From contig CAZUBA010000018.1 in NCBI GenBank assembly GCA_964618565.1, positions 1 to 37,130 of the forward strand: a stretch of DNA of 37,130 nucleotides, in the 5' to 3' direction. The translations under genes were made by a program, and so were the position numbers. Under the pieces are notes generated by a model, which worked only from the letters and a program-made list of their open reading frames with translations, ran no database searches and was not told the origin of the DNA. Origin of the DNA: STC-113 sp964618565. GTDB lineage: Bacteria; Patescibacteriota; Gracilibacteria; BD1-5; UBA2023. Positions 1 through 9,560 of this stretch are shown in pieces (position 1 is the first letter of the stretch; each line of letters opens with the position of its first letter).

Positions 1-69
1 GATTACTATTACTACGATAAGTTCTACTAGGGTAAATGCGTTGTTTTTGTTGTTTTTTTTGTTGGCCAT
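1..69 (-). CDS. Type IV prepilin-like protein, 5' fragment (runs off the left edge)
   Basis: The first 23 codons of a minus-strand gene are present. The peptide has a short Lys/Asn-rich leader (MANKKNNKNN) followed by AFTLVELIVVIVI. This matches the type III signal of type IV pilins and pseudopilins: a charged leader, a cleavage/methylation site just before a Phe, Glu at position +5 of the mature protein, and the start of a hydrophobic helix. The residue before the Phe is Ala rather than the usual Gly; Ala is tolerated by some prepilin peptidases. The ATG at 69 is the only sensible start. It could be a major pilin, minor pilin or competence pseudopilin; the missing C-terminal part would decide. 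Confidence 0.75.
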   Translation of the reverse strand, partial: MANKKNNKNNAFTLVELIVVIVI

Positions 70-82
70 GTTGTAAATAATT

Positions 83-108
83 AAATAAAACCATCAATTT
101 CTTGATGG
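83..108 (-). terminator. Intrinsic terminator of the winged-helix gene
   Basis: Read on the minus strand, CCATCAA and TTGATGG form a 7-bp stem with a GAAA tetraloop (91-108), followed by TTTTATTT (83-90). It lies 39 bp beyond the stop of the upstream minus-strand gene and before the prepilin start, so the prepilin is probably transcribed separately. Confidence 0.65.
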
Positions 109-146
109 CTGAATTATAAATTAATTTAAGAATGAAGTCAATTTTA

Positions 147-755
147 TTATTTTGCCTTTTTGGTCATAGTTTCTTGAATTTTCAGTTTATCTTTTAGAAA
201 CAGATTTCATTTCTGATGAAGTATGTTTAATACTAGTTTGTCATTATAACTTAATCTATATTGAAAATCATCTTCACTCATAACTGCATATTTTATTTTA
301 CGTCAGAAAAAAGTACGAGCTAAAAAATCATTAAACTCAACCTTATCAATAATTCAGATAACAAATATATCTACAACATTAGTTGAATTTCTCTGTAGAT
401 CAACTATATTTTCTGCAACGGTAATAAGTTCAATATTTTTTCTTCATTTAAAAAACTTATTCAATTCTTCCATTACATCATAATTTTTTATGAAAATTTC
501 AACTATCTCATTAAAAACTATACTTCACTTATTAAGGAAATAGAATTTCTTTTTATTATCTTCTTTTGATCTAAGGATTTTAAGTTCCTCAAGATTTATG
601 AGCTCTCTTCTTACTGAATTTATCTGCTCGTCTATATCTCTGCATAATTCACGTATAAAAAATCACGCATTATCATCGTGAATTTTATATTCTAAAACAA
701 ATTTCTCCAGTATTTTTGCTCGGCAATTTGAACCGAATAATTTTGCTAAGTTCAT
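147..755 (-). CDS. Winged-helix regulator with nucleotidyltransferase-like C-terminal region
   Basis: A 202-residue protein in table 25. The N-terminal ~75 residues (MNLAKLFGSNCRAKILEKFV..., then FFIRELCRDIDEQINSVRRE) look like an ArsR/MarR-type winged helix, with the recognition helix around QINSVRREL. The second half contains VVDIFVIGIIDKVEFNDFL, which resembles the nucleotidyltransferase-fold domains attached to such winged helices in many Patescibacteria (VDLxxxGxxD pattern); I do not see a clear GSxxxG NTase motif, so the fold may be inactive. The ATG at 755 is the most upstream in-frame Met with a clean N-terminus; about 28 open codons lie upstream without a Met. It is divergent from rplA. 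DNA binding and self-regulation are inferred, not shown. Confidence 0.6.
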
Positions 756-952
756 AATAATTTTACTAAGTACATATGGCGTATTAAAATTTTGTTCAAT
801 TATATGATTTTTCTTTATAATTCAACACTTTCTTTTGAATTATTTTTTTTGCGGCTCTTATGTTTTATAAACAATTTATTTATCAGATATTTTCAGGTAG
901 GATTGCAATTCAAATTAATGTCTATGTATTTAATATTTGGCATCAAAAACAT

Positions 953-979
953 TTGCTTTTTATGAAAAATCCTTATAAT
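953..979 (+). promoter_or_regulatory. Probable promoter of rplA
   Basis: TATAAT at 974-979 with TTGCTT/TTTGCT 15-16 bp upstream (around 952-958). The predicted start of transcription, about 985, falls at the beginning of the structured leader. Confidence 0.5.
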
Positions 980-980
980 A

Positions 981-1024
981 TTGGCACCCAAACTTTGGGA
1001 GCCACAATGTGGCGTCTGTACCAA
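981..1024 (+). promoter_or_regulatory. Structured 5' leader of rplA, candidate L1 autoregulatory site
   Basis: Two adjacent hairpins, CCCAA-ACT-TTGGG (987-999) and GCCAC-AAT-GTGGC (1001-1013), are enclosed by a possible closing stem pairing TTGG (981-984) with CCAA (1021-1024). The element fills most of the ~64-nt leader between the predicted transcription start and the rplA ATG. L1 is known to repress its own mRNA by binding a leader element that mimics its 23S rRNA site. That this structure is such a site is inference; the folding was done by eye. Confidence 0.4.
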
Positions 1025-1048
1025 TTTATTTTTTTTTAAAAACCTATT

Positions 1049-1732
1049 ATGCAAAAGAGAGGTAAGAAATACAATCAGGCAATCAGCCTTGTTGAGAAGG
1101 AAAAAGCTTATTCTATTGATGAAGCTGTTGAACTTCTAGAAAGAACTAATACTGTAAAATTTGATCCTACTGTAGAAATCCATTTTAATTTGAATATTGA
1201 TCCAAAATATTCTGATCAGATGGTAAGAAGCACTTTAACTCTTCCAAATGGTTCTGGTAAAGTTCCAAGAATTGGAGCATTTGATGATTCCGGTAATGAA
1301 AAAGCTTTACTTGCTGCCGGTGCAACTGTTGCATGAGGAGATGAACTTCTTGAATTAGTCGCTCAAGGAAAAATTGAGTTTGATGTTGCAATTGCAACTC
1401 CAGCAATGATGAGAAAAATGTGAAAAGTTGCAAAAGTTCTATGACCAAAAGGTCTTATGCCAAATCCAAAAGCTGGAACAGTTGGTGATGATCTTCTGTC
1501 AATAATCAAAGAACTTGCTGCTGGTAAATTTGAGTTTAAAAACGATAAACAAGGTAATGTTCATTCAATTGTCGGTAAGCTATCTTTCGGTTCTTCTAAA
1601 ATAAAAGAAAATATTGAAGCATTTGTCAAAGCAATCAAAGAAGTTAAGCCTGCTTGAGTAAAGAGCACTTACATCAATACTGTATATGTTTGCAATGCTA
1701 TGGGACCTGGTATCAAGCTTGATGTCAAGTAA
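1049..1732 (+). CDS. rplA: Ribosomal protein L1
   Basis: A 227-residue L1, the usual family length. L1 forms the mobile stalk of the 50S subunit near the E site and represses its own mRNA. The N-terminal KRGKKYNQAISLVEK and the signature LGPKGLMPNPKAGTV (about residues 131-145) are diagnostic. The glycines before DELLELV, before KVAKVL and in LGPKG are encoded by TGA, so the gene reads through only with UGA = Gly. The end (STYINTVYVCNAMGPGIKLD) is typical of L1. It usually follows rplK; here it stands alone with its own promoter, leader and terminator. Confidence 0.97.
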
Positions 1733-1750
1733 TTCTATATAAACCAAACA

Positions 1751-1786
1751 AAAATATCCTCTCAGAAATGAGAGGATATTTTTTTA
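1751..1786 (+). terminator. Intrinsic terminator after rplA
   Basis: AAAATATCCTCTC and its complement enclose a 6-nt loop (AGAAAT, 1764-1769), followed by a run of T to 1785. It starts 18 bp after the rplA stop. Confidence 0.9.
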
Positions 1787-2148
1787 TTCGTCATAATATG
1801 GGAGCGAAACGAAAGGATTATTTTGTTTTGTTATTGTCATTTCGACCGAAGCGGAGAAATCTAATCACTTAGGAATTCCTTATTTTCCTTATCATCGTCG
1901 CGTAGACAGAAGAGGGTCTTATCTTAACCAAATATTTTTTTTAGCCCCTCAATGCTGAGTGGAGCCAAGTAAAACATCCCGCGGAGCGAACTGTCATCCT
2001 CGCGTATGCGGGGATCTATTGTTATTAAATGATGCAATCCCTTTGTAGGCTGTCATTCCGAGAGAAACGAAAATCCCTTCTGGTTAGAACATTGACTCAA
2101 ATCTTTCCGAGGCTTCAATTGCCCCGGGTAACCCATCCGCCTTCGGCA

Positions 2149-2169
2149 CCTTCCCTGTATCAGGGAAGG
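2149..2169. repeat. Perfect 9-bp hairpin in the repeat island
   Basis: CCTTCCCTG and CAGGGAAGG are separated by TAT. There is no T-run after it, so it is more likely a repeat-element hairpin than a terminator. Confidence 0.7.
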
Positions 2170-2208
2170 GAAGTGCAGGTTTCATTGGTGATTCCTTTTG
2201 CAATGTTT

Positions 2209-2229
2209 TCTCCCCTAATATAGGGGAGA
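2209..2229. repeat. Perfect 9-bp hairpin in the repeat island
   Basis: TCTCCCCTA and TAGGGGAGA are separated by ATA, followed by TGTCCGAAGGACAGAGGGG, itself containing GTCCGAAGGAC. It shares architecture (9-bp arms, 3-nt loop) with the hairpin at 2149. Confidence 0.7.
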
Positions 2230-2447
2230 TGTCCGAAGGACAGAGGGGTTATTTTGTAAGGAGTAGTGCTTATATTAAATCAGGACCTCCAATCATCTTC
2301 ATCTTAGTACTTTTGGAGCCAAAAGTATGCAAAACCTTTGAGGGCTGCACAAATCGCTCTCCGCTACGCTACGTTTAGACGGAATGTTGTTCAATACCTC
2401 TCATTGTACTTCCTGAGGTTGCCCCAAGTCCACACATCAAAGATTAT

Positions 2448-2882
2448 TTAAATTATTTTTTTCTCCATTATCACAGATTTTCATTTATCTTCAATTGTTT
2501 CATAATTGAATCTATCATATAATTTTTTAGCAGGATTTTCCTTAAATACTTCTAATCTGATTGAGTCGATTTTTGATTCAAAAGCAACCTTTTCTATTAT
2601 TTTCATAATATATGAGCCAATTCATTTACCTATCATTGGAGGAGTTATTTGAATATTGTTTATATAAAAAAAATCAGGTTTCTCAATTAATGTATAAAAA
2701 CCAATCCTTCTATTATTTTTTAAGATGATATATGTTTCTTCTGGGACAAAATCTCACCGAAAGCATCCTGATTTCCAACCTCACCAATATTTTGTGAAAT
2801 ACGAAAACATATTGATTTTTGTAATTCTATAACAATATTGATAATCTGATTCAGTTGAATTTCTAACGGTAATTAAATCCAT
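2448..2882 (-). CDS. GNAT family N-acetyltransferase
   Basis: A 144-residue single-domain GNAT protein. These enzymes transfer an acetyl group from acetyl-CoA to an amine of a small molecule or protein. The start MDLITVRNSTESDYQYCYRI is the usual first strand and helix. The acetyl-CoA pyrophosphate loop is IGKGIGSYIMKIIEKVA (about residues 89-105), matching the family Q/RxxGxG/A pattern, and the C-terminal IRLEVFKENPAKKLYDRFNY is the canonical last strand and helix. Substrate cannot be told. It is 93 bp downstream of the large surface-protein gene on the same strand and may be cotranscribed with it, but no functional link is evident. Confidence 0.85.
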
Positions 2883-2975
2883 TATTAATGATTTACGGAA
2901 TTAAGTTAGTGCTTGATTAAACTCCTTATAAATTAGAATATATGACCGATTTATCATAGAATAGTATTTTTTACT

Positions 2976-5291
2976 TTACTTAATCTGATATATGCTTCAT
3001 CTTGAATATAGGGTTTTTTTATCGGGACTTGATATGGCAGGGAATATTATGTCACAAGATTTAACAGAAGCAAGATAATTAAGGCTGAATGAACAGGGAC
3101 AAGAATTACATGCAAGAAGTCATTCTATTGTTCATTTTCCTTTAGATTTCTCACTTATGCAAAGATTACCAATTGAGGAGTCGTCTTTTTTTATTAATGA
3201 TAGAATATCATTTCAATTGGCCACAATAACTATCTGAGCTTTTCATGTATTTCATTTGGAATCAGTTGCGGTCAAGGTTATGGTATAAGCTCAACCTATC
3301 TGATATGCATGCGATGGATTTGGCAGATCACTCGTCTGTCAATCTCAGAAATTCCATTTATATTGCACATCTCAATTAGCTCCCTCTACAATTGATTTAA
3401 GATCAATGTCAATGGGGGTTTTCCCAACTAGAAGATTACTATCGATATTAACTATAAGCTTATTTGAATTATCACTTGATGTTCAGCTTGTCGGCTTATC
3501 CGTTACACTTATTTGAGTAGTTGAGATTGCCTCTTTTCCTGTGTCCTTATCTTTTATTATTAATTTTGCAATCCAGACTCAATTTGTTTTGAGATCATAA
3601 TCATCAAGAAATTTTCAAGATGCATTAATTACTTCTTTAGTTGTTGTGTTTGTGAATTCCCATTTGTAATCAAAGTTACCAGCCGTTTCAGTATGTGCAT
3701 AAAAATCATAGATCTTCTCTTTCTGATTAGTAAATTGTGAAAGATTTCAAATTCATTTTGCTGATTGAGGATTAGTCTTATCGAAAATTTTAATTTCTGC
3801 TGAAACTTCTTCATTATTCTTGACTCCACTATTATTTCCGTTGTTTGAGCCGATTGTTCAAGGTTTCTTGTATTCCTCTATAAATGGGCATCATCCATAA
3901 GCTGACAATCAAAATATTTGAGGACATTTATCAAGCTTATCTTTAACTCAATCATTATCGGTGTCTACGGTTTCAGCCACTTCTATTGTAATTTGAGATA
4001 ATCAGGTATTTCAAAGCTCATCTATCACTTTAAGGGTAACGGTATAAACTCAAGGTTCAGTATACGTATGGGTAACTTCTGTTTTACTGCTTGTTTGTCA
4101 ATCTCAGAAATCCCACAGCTGAATTATGCCTCACTTTCATCATGTTATGGTTGAATCAAAAATAACACTTAGCGGTCATTCTCAGAAGATAGGAGTTGCC
4201 GTTATGTCTGATGAGATTGAAGATGTGTTTTTATCATTGCCTTCTTTTGAAACAGAAATTTGTGAAAATGATTCAGAAATTTCTCAAGTTCCTTTATCTT
4301 TAATGTTCATTTCAATTATCCATTTTCAATCAGTTTTAAGATCAAAATTATCAAGAAATTTTCAACTTGCATTAAGCACTTCTTTAGTGGTGGTATTTGT
4401 AAACTTCCAGCTATATTCAAAATCTCATTTATTTTCAGAATACGCATTAAAGTCATAAACGGTTTCCTTTTGATTTGGAAATGTGGTCTCAGTTCATTTT
4501 CAAGAACTTGAATCAGAATTGTTTTTGTCGAAAATTTTAATATCACTTGATAATCATTCTTTTGCTTTTGCATTTTTTATTTCACAGAAATTGATTCAGA
4601 ATACTTTTGTGGACATGTGAACAAATTCTCTTCTTTTCAGATATTCGTTTGGGTATACTTTATCTTCCTTATCTTTTTTAAGAATTCAAATTTCAATTCA
4701 TTTCTTTGCGAATCAGTACCATTGATCATCCACGTCTTTAATGACAACATCTTTTACAACCTTAGAATTCAGATTATCATCCCATACTTTTGCAATTCTG
4801 AGCAGCATTGCAGTAGCCTCAATCCTTGTGATATTGTTTTCTGGACAAAATGGAGTTGAGGTGAAGGTTTTTTTATTCTGACAAGTATATTCTCACTTTG
4901 AATCAAGAAGATATCATTGTGTTATGGAGGATTCTTTTCAATTTGCTATACAATAATAATATGGATTGAATTTTGACAGGTCAACAAAAGGGGATAGATC
5001 GTATTTTATAAAATCATCTATTGTCGGATTGATACAGTCTTTACATCATACTCAGACTACGATTCACAGAAATTCATCTCTGGTTATCAGCGAATCCGGA
5101 TGGAACTGATGATCGGGAGTGTCTTTGACCACATTATTAGAATAAAGAGTTTTCAGATCTTTATATAGTTCGTCTGATGGTTTTATATCTACAAAAGGGA
5201 AGTTGACAATAGTTTCCGCACTCGCTCAAGCAATAAATAAGCTCAAAAAAATAATCAGAAGAATTTTCTTGAAGAATATATTTGTAATCAT
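2976..5291 (-). CDS. Secreted SLH- and PKD-domain surface protein
   Basis: A 771-residue exported protein. Residues 1-25 (ITNIFFKKILLIIFLSLFIAGASA) are a signal peptide. Residues ~30-235 carry S-layer homology units: FVDIKPSDELYKDLKTLY with ITRDEF, then NITRIEATAMLLRIAKVW, then VDDQWYGFAKKGIEIGILKK with LKRREF. SLH units normally anchor proteins to the cell wall. The middle has two related modules (IKIFDKNN/IKIFDKTN ... FTNTTTKEV ... ASGKFLD), each followed by a PKD domain with WDFGDGQTSS and WNFGDGQTSD. A thrombospondin type 3-like calcium motif, DTDNDGVKDKLDKCP, follows the first PKD. The last ~65 residues are Cys-rich (LLACNSCPCSF ... SCDIIFPAISS) and unrecognised. There is no sortase motif or C-terminal membrane helix. 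It is probably a structural or adhesive cell-surface protein. Confidence 0.88.
3544..3806 (-). repeat. Repeat module, copy 2, inside the surface-protein gene
   Basis: Encodes IKIFDKTNPQSAKG ... TTTKEVINASGKFLDDYD ... IIKDKDTGKEA. It is closely similar in DNA and protein to 4290-4552, shifted by about 746 bp, so the module plus its PKD domain arose by tandem duplication. Confidence 0.8.
4290..4552 (-). repeat. Repeat module, copy 1, inside the surface-protein gene
   Basis: Encodes IKIFDKNNSDSSSG ... TTTKEVLNASGKFLDNFD ... NIKDKGTGEISES, the N-terminal partner of the duplication. FTNTTTKEV and ASGKFLD are identical in both copies. Confidence 0.8.
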
Positions 5292-5446
5292 TTATTTTTG
5301 GTTTATCATATATCTGTTCCTTATTTTTTGCATTATACTATATTTTATAAAAAACTAAAAGATTTTTAATAAAAATCACTGGTTTTTTATTCATTTTTTC
5401 ATAAAATGATTAATAACATATTTAATTAATAATTATTTCAAGACAG

Positions 5447-6424
5447 ATGACCACAAAGAAAAACTTAAATGATTACTTACAAGACGTTCAGGATATAAAA
5501 TCAGAGATGAAAAAAGTCATAATTTGACAAGATAAATTGATAAATTCCCTAATTATTGCACTTTTATCCTGAGGGCATGTAATACTTGAGTGAGTCCCAT
5601 GATTAGCCAAAACTCTTTCAATACAGACTTTAGCTCGAACACTCGATCTTGATTTCTCAAGAATTTCATTTACGCCTGATCTTTTGCCTTGAGATCTTAT
5701 ATGAGGACAAATATATAATCAATCAGAATCAAAGTTCTATACTAAGAAATGACCTATATTTACGAATTTCCTTCTAGCAGACGAGATTAATAGAGCCCCT
5801 TCAAAAGTCCAAAGTGCTTTGCTTGAGGCCATGCAAGAAAAAAAGATTACAATTGCCGAACAGACATTCACTCTTGATGAGCCTTTTTTGGTGCTGGCAA
5901 CTCAGAATCCAATCGAACAGGAATGAACTTACAACCTGCCAGAAGCACAACTTGATAGATTCCTTTTAAAAGTTATCATAGACTATCCTACTGAACTTGA
6001 AGAAATTGAAATAATGAAATCAGCAAACGCTTTCAATGAAATAAAAATTAACAAAGTAATATCTAAAAAAGATATAATCTCATTGCAGAAAATGATCTCA
6101 AATGAAGTTTTTGTTGATGATAAGATATATGATTACGTAAAAAATTTAGTATTCGCTACAAGATATCCTTCAAATTATTGATTGAATTCTATCAGTGAAT
6201 TCTTAAGTTTTTGAGCTTCTCCAAGAGCGTCTATCTGACTCATTACATCATCAAAAGTTTTAGCTTTCTTGAATTGACGCGATTTCGTAAGCCCTGATGA
6301 CATAAAAGATGTGGCAATGGATGTACTTAGGCACAGGATTTGATTATCTTTTGAGGCACTATGAGAAAATGTTTCCACAGACTCAATCATTTCTACTTTA
6401 CTTTCTTCAATAGATGTTCCATAA
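5447..6424 (+). CDS. MoxR-family AAA+ ATPase
   Basis: A 325-residue MoxR protein. The Walker A motif EGVPGLAKT (about residues 46-54) has TGA-encoded glycines; Walker B is LLADEINRA (about 109-117), followed by the MoxR signature SKVQSALLEAMQE. Sensor 1 is LATQNPIEQEGTYNLPEAQLDRF and sensor 2 is GASPRASIGLI. MoxR ATPases act as chaperones that activate or assemble partner proteins, usually metal- or VWA-domain proteins encoded next door; here the partner is the DUF58 protein, whose gene starts 1 bp after this stop. Divergent from the SLH surface-protein gene across a 155-bp AT-rich spacer. The physiological substrate is unknown. Confidence 0.95.
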
Positions 6425-6425
6425 T

Positions 6426-7289
6426 ATGCAGAAACAGAGATTCAGAAATTTGGACATATTGACTTTTAAAAAAGTTTCATCTATTTTCGCATGAAATTAT
6501 AAGACCTCTTTTCATGGTTCTTGAATGGAATTTGAGGATATTCGGACTTACGAGCTTTGAGATGATGTGAAGAATATAGATTGGCTTTCTACGGCAAAGC
6601 AAGATAAGGTCTTTATTAAAAAATATCAAGAAGAACGTGAACTCCCTTCAATGTTTCTTTTTAATTTATGAGGATCCATGCAATTCTGATTTTGAGCAAG
6701 AACAAAAATCGATACGGCATACGAGGCTTTTTTGCTTCTAGCTTTGTCGTCTATCAAAAATTGAGATTCAGTCGGAGGCATTTTTTATAATGATGAAAAA
6801 TTCGATTATTTGGAATGAAGGAAATGACAGCTGAATCTTTGGAAAATGATAAAAAAACTTGAAAATTTTAAAGAAAATAATATAGATACTCCTGCAAACT
6901 TAGCATATTCTTTGAAGTTTCTTTTTTCAAAGAAGATCAAGAATAATATAATTTTTATTTTTACTGATGAATTAGAAATCGATAACTCTGTTCACTTAAA
7001 GGCTCTTTGTGCCAAAAATGATGTGATTCTAATACATGTTAGCGATTCATTTGAAAATAATCTTTCAAAAAAATGAGAAATTTCATTTGCTTCTGCAAAT
7101 AGATTTTTCACTTTAAATTCTTCAAACGGATTTTTGAAATCTAAATATCTTGATAGCAGAAAAGATTCAATTTCAAAACTTAGAAAAGACTTTATGGTTT
7201 CTTGAGGAAGTTTTGTCTCCCTTGATGATACGTCTGATATATTCAAGGTATTTTACAACTTCTTTAAGTTAAGGCAAAAGGCTTATTAA
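6426..7289 (+). CDS. DUF58 protein, MoxR partner
   Basis: A 287-residue protein. The DUF58 signature lies at about residues 36-58: MEFEDIRTYELGDDVKNIDW (family consensus F..iReY..GD.~R.IdW). The region from about residue 78 (LPSMFLFNLGGSMQFG) has a VWA-like fold; its DxSxS metal site appears degenerate, since the family DxSxSM reads NLGGSM here. No transmembrane helix is seen, unlike many DUF58 proteins that have two at the N-terminus. The ATG at 6426 follows the moxR stop by one base, so translation is probably coupled. DUF58/MoxR pairs are widespread; the role here is unproven but lies next to a major surface protein. Confidence 0.9.
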
Positions 7290-7327
7290 AAGAGGCTATC
7301 ATAAATATAAATCTAACTTTTAAATTG

Positions 7328-7783
7328 ATGAAGGATATTTTTGACATAAAACAACCATTGAATCTGAATTTATTGAATGATAATATATTGTTAATTTCAT
7401 TTATTTTAAGTATACTCCTTTTGCTTATTTTTTTACTTGTAAGATGGCATGTTAATTCTTATAAGCTTCAGGAGGAAATAAATGAGAAAATAAAAACATT
7501 AAAAGATTCATTTATTGAAACTATCGATGGACTGAATCCTCTTGAAAGTGATTTTCCTCAGAAATTGAATTTTCTATTAAGAAGTTTTTTGAATGATTAT
7601 AAGATTCTGCCTTGAAGCATAAGAATGACAAAGAATGAGATTCTAAGGCGGGCACAAAACAAAAGACTGCTTGAAGATTTTGTTATTGAATGCGAGAAAG
7701 CGGAATTCTCAAAAAATAAACTTACAGCTCAAGATTCAAATAATCTTAAATCAAAAGCAATTTATATAATAAATAATATTTAA
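7328..7783 (+). CDS. Small single-span membrane protein of the MoxR-DUF58 operon
   Basis: A 151-residue protein with one strong transmembrane helix (about residues 19-39, LLISFILSILLLLIFLLVRW), then a positively charged helical cytoplasmic part containing FLLRSFLNDYKILPGSIRMTKNEILRRAQN. Position and layout resemble the DUF4381-type accessory membrane proteins of MoxR/DUF58/VWA operons, but I cannot confirm family membership. The start is the ATG at 7328; a TTG lies directly before it. The stop is immediately followed by the rimO ATG (no gap), so the four genes form one operon. Confidence 0.75.
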
Positions 7784-9169
7784 ATGAAATTCTATTTTTC
7801 CTCTATTAATCTATGATGCAACAAAAATCTTGTAGATCTTGAATTTATAATTTGAGAGATACTTAAGTTATCTTCTGAATTTGATATTCAATACTTCGAA
7901 GACCCAGCGGATACATTGTGCGAATATGTAATTGTCAATACTTGCTGATTCCTATCTACCTCAAGAGAAGAAGCTGAAATGACTATAAAAAAATATGATG
8001 ATATGTGAAGGAAAATAGTTATAGCTTGATGTTATATTCAAGTTGCCGATAACGATTTCCTTAAATCATTAAAGAATCTTCATAAGGTAATTCCTTTTGT
8101 GGATTATAAATCAATAAAAGAAATATTATGATTTGAGAATGAAGGCTCTGTCAATTCAGAAGCAGTGAATAAGATAGCAAAAATCTGAGCCTTAAAAGAA
8201 AAAAAATTAGAAAATTTCATCGATGATATCAAGGCTAATCAAATATGAAAGAAAGCTTTTATCTGGAAGTGAGATGAAGTGAGGGCTTATATTAATGCTC
8301 CTTATGGATATGAATATTTGAAAATCGCAGAATGATGTGATAATAATTGCACATTCTGCATAATTCCTAAAATCAGATGAAAACAAAAATCTCGACCCAT
8401 AGAAGAGATTATAGCAGAGGCTAAACAAATGATTGCCAATTGAATCAGAGAAATAATATTGATTGCTCAGGATACTACCAGATATTGAGTAGACAATTAT
8501 GGGGAGCCTCGTTTAATTGAGCTTCTTCAGGAATTAGAAAAGCTAGATTGAGATTTTAAATATAGACTTCTTTATATGTATCCTGATAATCTGACTCTGG
8601 ATCATTTGGATAAGATAAAGAAATTGGACAAATTCATTCCTTATTTTGACATACCTTTTCAGCATATTTCAGTTGATATTCTTAAGAAAATGGGCAGATA
8701 TTATGATACAAATGCAATATTCGAATTTTTAGACTATATAAAGTCAAACTTTAAAGAATACTTCTTAAGAACTGCTTTCATAATCTGATTTCCTTGAGAA
8801 ACCGACGAGGATTTTGAAGAGCTTGAGGATTTTGTTTTAAAATACAGATTTGATAGCGTTGCGCTTTTTGAGTATCATGATGAGCCTCTTGCGCCAAGTT
8901 CAAAACTAGAGGATAAAATAACTAGTGCCGTTGCACAAAAAAGGATAAAGAAACTGGATAAGACGCTTCAAACTATATATTCATCAAAAAAAGCTTCAGA
9001 TATGGGAAAAATCTTCAGTGGGACTTTGGAGTGATATGATGACGGGTTTGTTCTTGTAAGGCGTGAAATAAGAGCTCCGGAAATTGATGAGCTAGATGAA
9101 GTTCCCTTTGCAAATCTTCTTTGAACCTGAGATATAGAGATAGGGGACAGGTTAGAATACAAGCTATAA
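7784..9169 (+). CDS. rimO: Ribosomal protein S12 methylthiotransferase RimO
   Basis: A 461-residue radical SAM methylthiotransferase. The N-terminal UPF0004 domain has three cluster Cys in NLGCNKNLVD (C12), VNTCGF and AGCY. The radical SAM cluster motif is CDNNCTFC (C185, C189, C192), in the CxxxCxxC spacing. LYMYPD and PYFDIPFQHISVDILKKMGR are closer to RimO than to MiaB. The C-terminal TRAM-like region ends GTGDIEIGDRLEYKL. RimO adds a methylthio group to an Asp of ribosomal protein S12, using two [4Fe-4S] clusters. MiaB is the main alternative. The last 6 bp overlap the end of the convergent minus-strand gene. Confidence 0.92.
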
Positions 9170-9553
9170 TATATTCTTTAAAATTGTTTCATATTGAGAA
9201 GCTTCTTTTTCTAAAGAGGCTTCTTTTATTTCTCCTATATCATGCGCAATCCTATTTCTTGTTTTGTGCAGATCCCAGACAGTTTGGATATGTCCTTTTA
9301 TAATGAATGGCTTCTTTTTCAATTGCTCTCAAACGCTTCACATATAACCCAAATCCTTTAAGATGGAGCTCAAAATAGAATCATATCTGATTATTCTCTG
9401 ACTCGGCTCAAGTTTTCTTATTTCAGCTAATCTTTCCAGATAAAAATCCCTCTTTTTAGTGTTAAGGGCTTTTTTCTTAGATGTTATGACTATAACGGCA
9501 ATTCAAAAAATTATTGCTATTATGACAATCAGAATAAACAATTCTAAATACAT
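9164..9553 (-). CDS. Membrane-anchored helical protein with an RNxxAH-like motif
   Basis: A 129-residue protein. Residues 2-24 (YLELFILIVIIAIIFGIAVIVI) form one transmembrane helix; the rest is predicted soluble and helical, with coiled-coil-like LERLAEIRKLEPSQRIIRYD. HKTRNRIAHDIGEI (about residues 95-108) resembles the RNxxAH/Rx4-6H type motif of HEPN-like helical domains, but the domain is short and this is only a resemblance. It is the last gene of the kinase/regulator/STAS operon (7 bp after the STAS gene). Its stop is TAG and it overlaps the end of rimO by 6 bp. Function unknown. Confidence 0.7.
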
Positions 9554-9560
9554 ATTTATT

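Larger units (their letters stand above)
1790..2440. repeat. Gene-free island of hairpin-type intergenic repeats
   Basis: About 650 bp with no credible gene on either strand. Base composition is visibly richer in G+C than the flanks. It holds several copies or relatives of a module of the type GTCATTTCGACCGAAGCGG / GAGAAATCT (1837-1862), GTCATCCTCGCGTATGCGG / GGATCT (1991-2015) and GTCATTCCGAGAGAAACG (2050-2067), plus two strong hairpins listed separately and a stretch near 2340-2440 beginning GGGCTGCACAAATCGCTCTC. Such modules resemble, from memory, dispersed intergenic repeats in other bacterial genomes; this needs a search. Short open frames inside it are chance. Confidence 0.6.

Noticed and set aside
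1049..1657. rplA split into two genes by a stop
   Set aside because: The interruptions are TGA at conserved glycines; with table 25 the protein is continuous and full length.
2029..2223. Short coding frame in the repeat island
   Set aside because: It crosses hairpin repeats, has no conserved motif, and no promoter or ribosome site.
9190..9225. Terminator-like inverted repeat after rimO (GAAGC...GCTTC)
   Set aside because: It lies inside the coding end of the convergent minus-strand gene, is imperfect, and rimO overlaps that gene; not a convincing terminator.
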